Origin: Candidatus Dormiibacterota bacterium
Lineage (GTDB): Bacteria > Chloroflexota > Dormibacteria > Aeolococcales > Aeolococcaceae
Direction of reading: 5' to 3'
Assembly: GCA_036495095.1 (NCBI GenBank)
Contig: DASXNK010000185.1
Coordinates: 1 to 41,676 of the forward strand
DNA: 41,676 nucleotides
The stretch's first letter is position 1, and each line of letters opens with the position of its first letter. Both the position numbers and the translations under genes were made by a program. Shown piece after piece: positions 41,403 to 41,676 of this stretch. The notes beneath the pieces were generated by a model, which did not search any database, was not told the origin of the DNA, and saw only the letters and a list, made by a program, of their open reading frames with translations.

Positions 41403-41676
41403 TCAGTGTGACGGACTCGGCTCGATGCGTGACTTGGCGCGAGTGGCGCGATCCAGGAGCAGCTCCCGCTCTCGGGCGTTCTGGGTCAGCGACGCCGCGC
41501 GCTCGAACTCGGCCCCCGCCTCGGCGTCCCGGCCGAGCCGGGCGAGCAGGTCACCGCGCACCGCGGGCAGCAGGTGGTACGCCCGGAGGGACGGCTCGGC
41601 GGCCAGCCCGTCGACGATCTCGAGGCCGGCCGCGGGACCGACGGCCATCGCCACCGCGACCCCGCGGTTGAGCTCC
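41403..41676 (-). CDS. C-terminal part of an ECF42/DUF6596-type sigma factor, cut by window edge
   Basis: Only the last 91 codons are inside the window, beginning ELNRGVAVAMAVGPAAGLEI and ending SRIEPSPSH. YHLLPAVRGDLLARLGRDAE plus FERAASLTQNARERELLLDR is the TPR-like C-terminal extension of ECF42 sigma factors, where it is needed for activity. The sigma region 2 and 4 parts lie beyond the right edge. The family link with the YCII/DGPF protein at 39054 supports the call. Confidence 0.8.
   Translation of the reverse strand, partial: ELNRGVAVAMAVGPAAGLEIVDGLAAEPSLRAYHLLPAVRGDLLARLGRDAEAGAEFERAASLTQNARERELLLDRATRAKSRIEPSPSH

Overview
The window is a gene-dense, very GC-rich (about 70% or more by eye) chromosomal segment. 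It has short intergenic gaps, many 1-4 nt start/stop overlaps, GTG/TTG starts and -10 boxes of the form TANNNT. There are no insertion sequences, CRISPR arrays, tRNA or rRNA genes, and no phage genes. The gene set (eukaryotic-type class I aldolase, LipM-type octanoyltransferase, the DUF951-ychF pair, DGPF/YCII protein with an ECF42-type sigma factor, NarL-type two-component system, Dpp-type peptide importer, Tat-exported enzymes) fits a soil-type terrabacterium, for example Chloroflexota, Candidatus Dormibacterota or Actinomycetota. That placement is inference; no marker gene fixes it.

Layout. 1-6321 (minus): a cut-off ArsA-type ATPase, a small tail-anchored protein, lipM, and a 1449-residue secreted protein with about twelve Ig-like repeats and a C-terminal DUF4214 region. 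6521-8142: class I fructose-bisphosphate aldolase, divergent from a small secreted Thr/Val-repeat protein; between them lies a textbook G-quadruplex motif. 8195-14094 (minus): a tightly overlapped operon hom-thrC-thrB-lysC-DUF951-ychF, covering aspartate phosphorylation and the homoserine-to-threonine branch. 14140-16655: a degenerate ECF-sigma-like gene overlapping a membrane-anchored protein with twelve kelch-like repeats. 16776-19984: a sensor kinase/response regulator pair. 20153-26415 (plus): a complete ABC peptide importer (binding lipoprotein, two permeases, two ATPases), divergent from the kinase gene.

26469-30034: a lone Clp_N-domain protein and a Tat-exported phospholipase C-type phosphoesterase (minus), divergent from a molybdopterin oxidoreductase plus b-type cytochrome pair (plus). 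30035-30459 is the longest gap. It holds a 14-codon ORF with a near-perfect Shine-Dalgarno sequence and a chain of hairpins. 30460-35126: an atypical receiver protein with a degenerate GGDEF domain, an MFS exporter with no standard start codon, and a membrane PAS-GGDEF-EAL protein with both catalytic motifs intact. 35195-38962: tldD-tldE and a CaCA-type cation exchanger. 39054 to the end: a YCII/DGPF protein facing an SDR-nfo pair, with the C-terminus of an ECF42-like sigma factor at the right edge.

The most unusual points are the structured leader with its micro-ORF at 30099-30459, the receiver whose phospho-acceptor Asp is Glu, the sigma-like/kelch pair, the non-canonical MFS start, the G-quadruplex at 7621-7644, the palindrome over the lipM start, and several -10 boxes placed so that transcripts would be leaderless.
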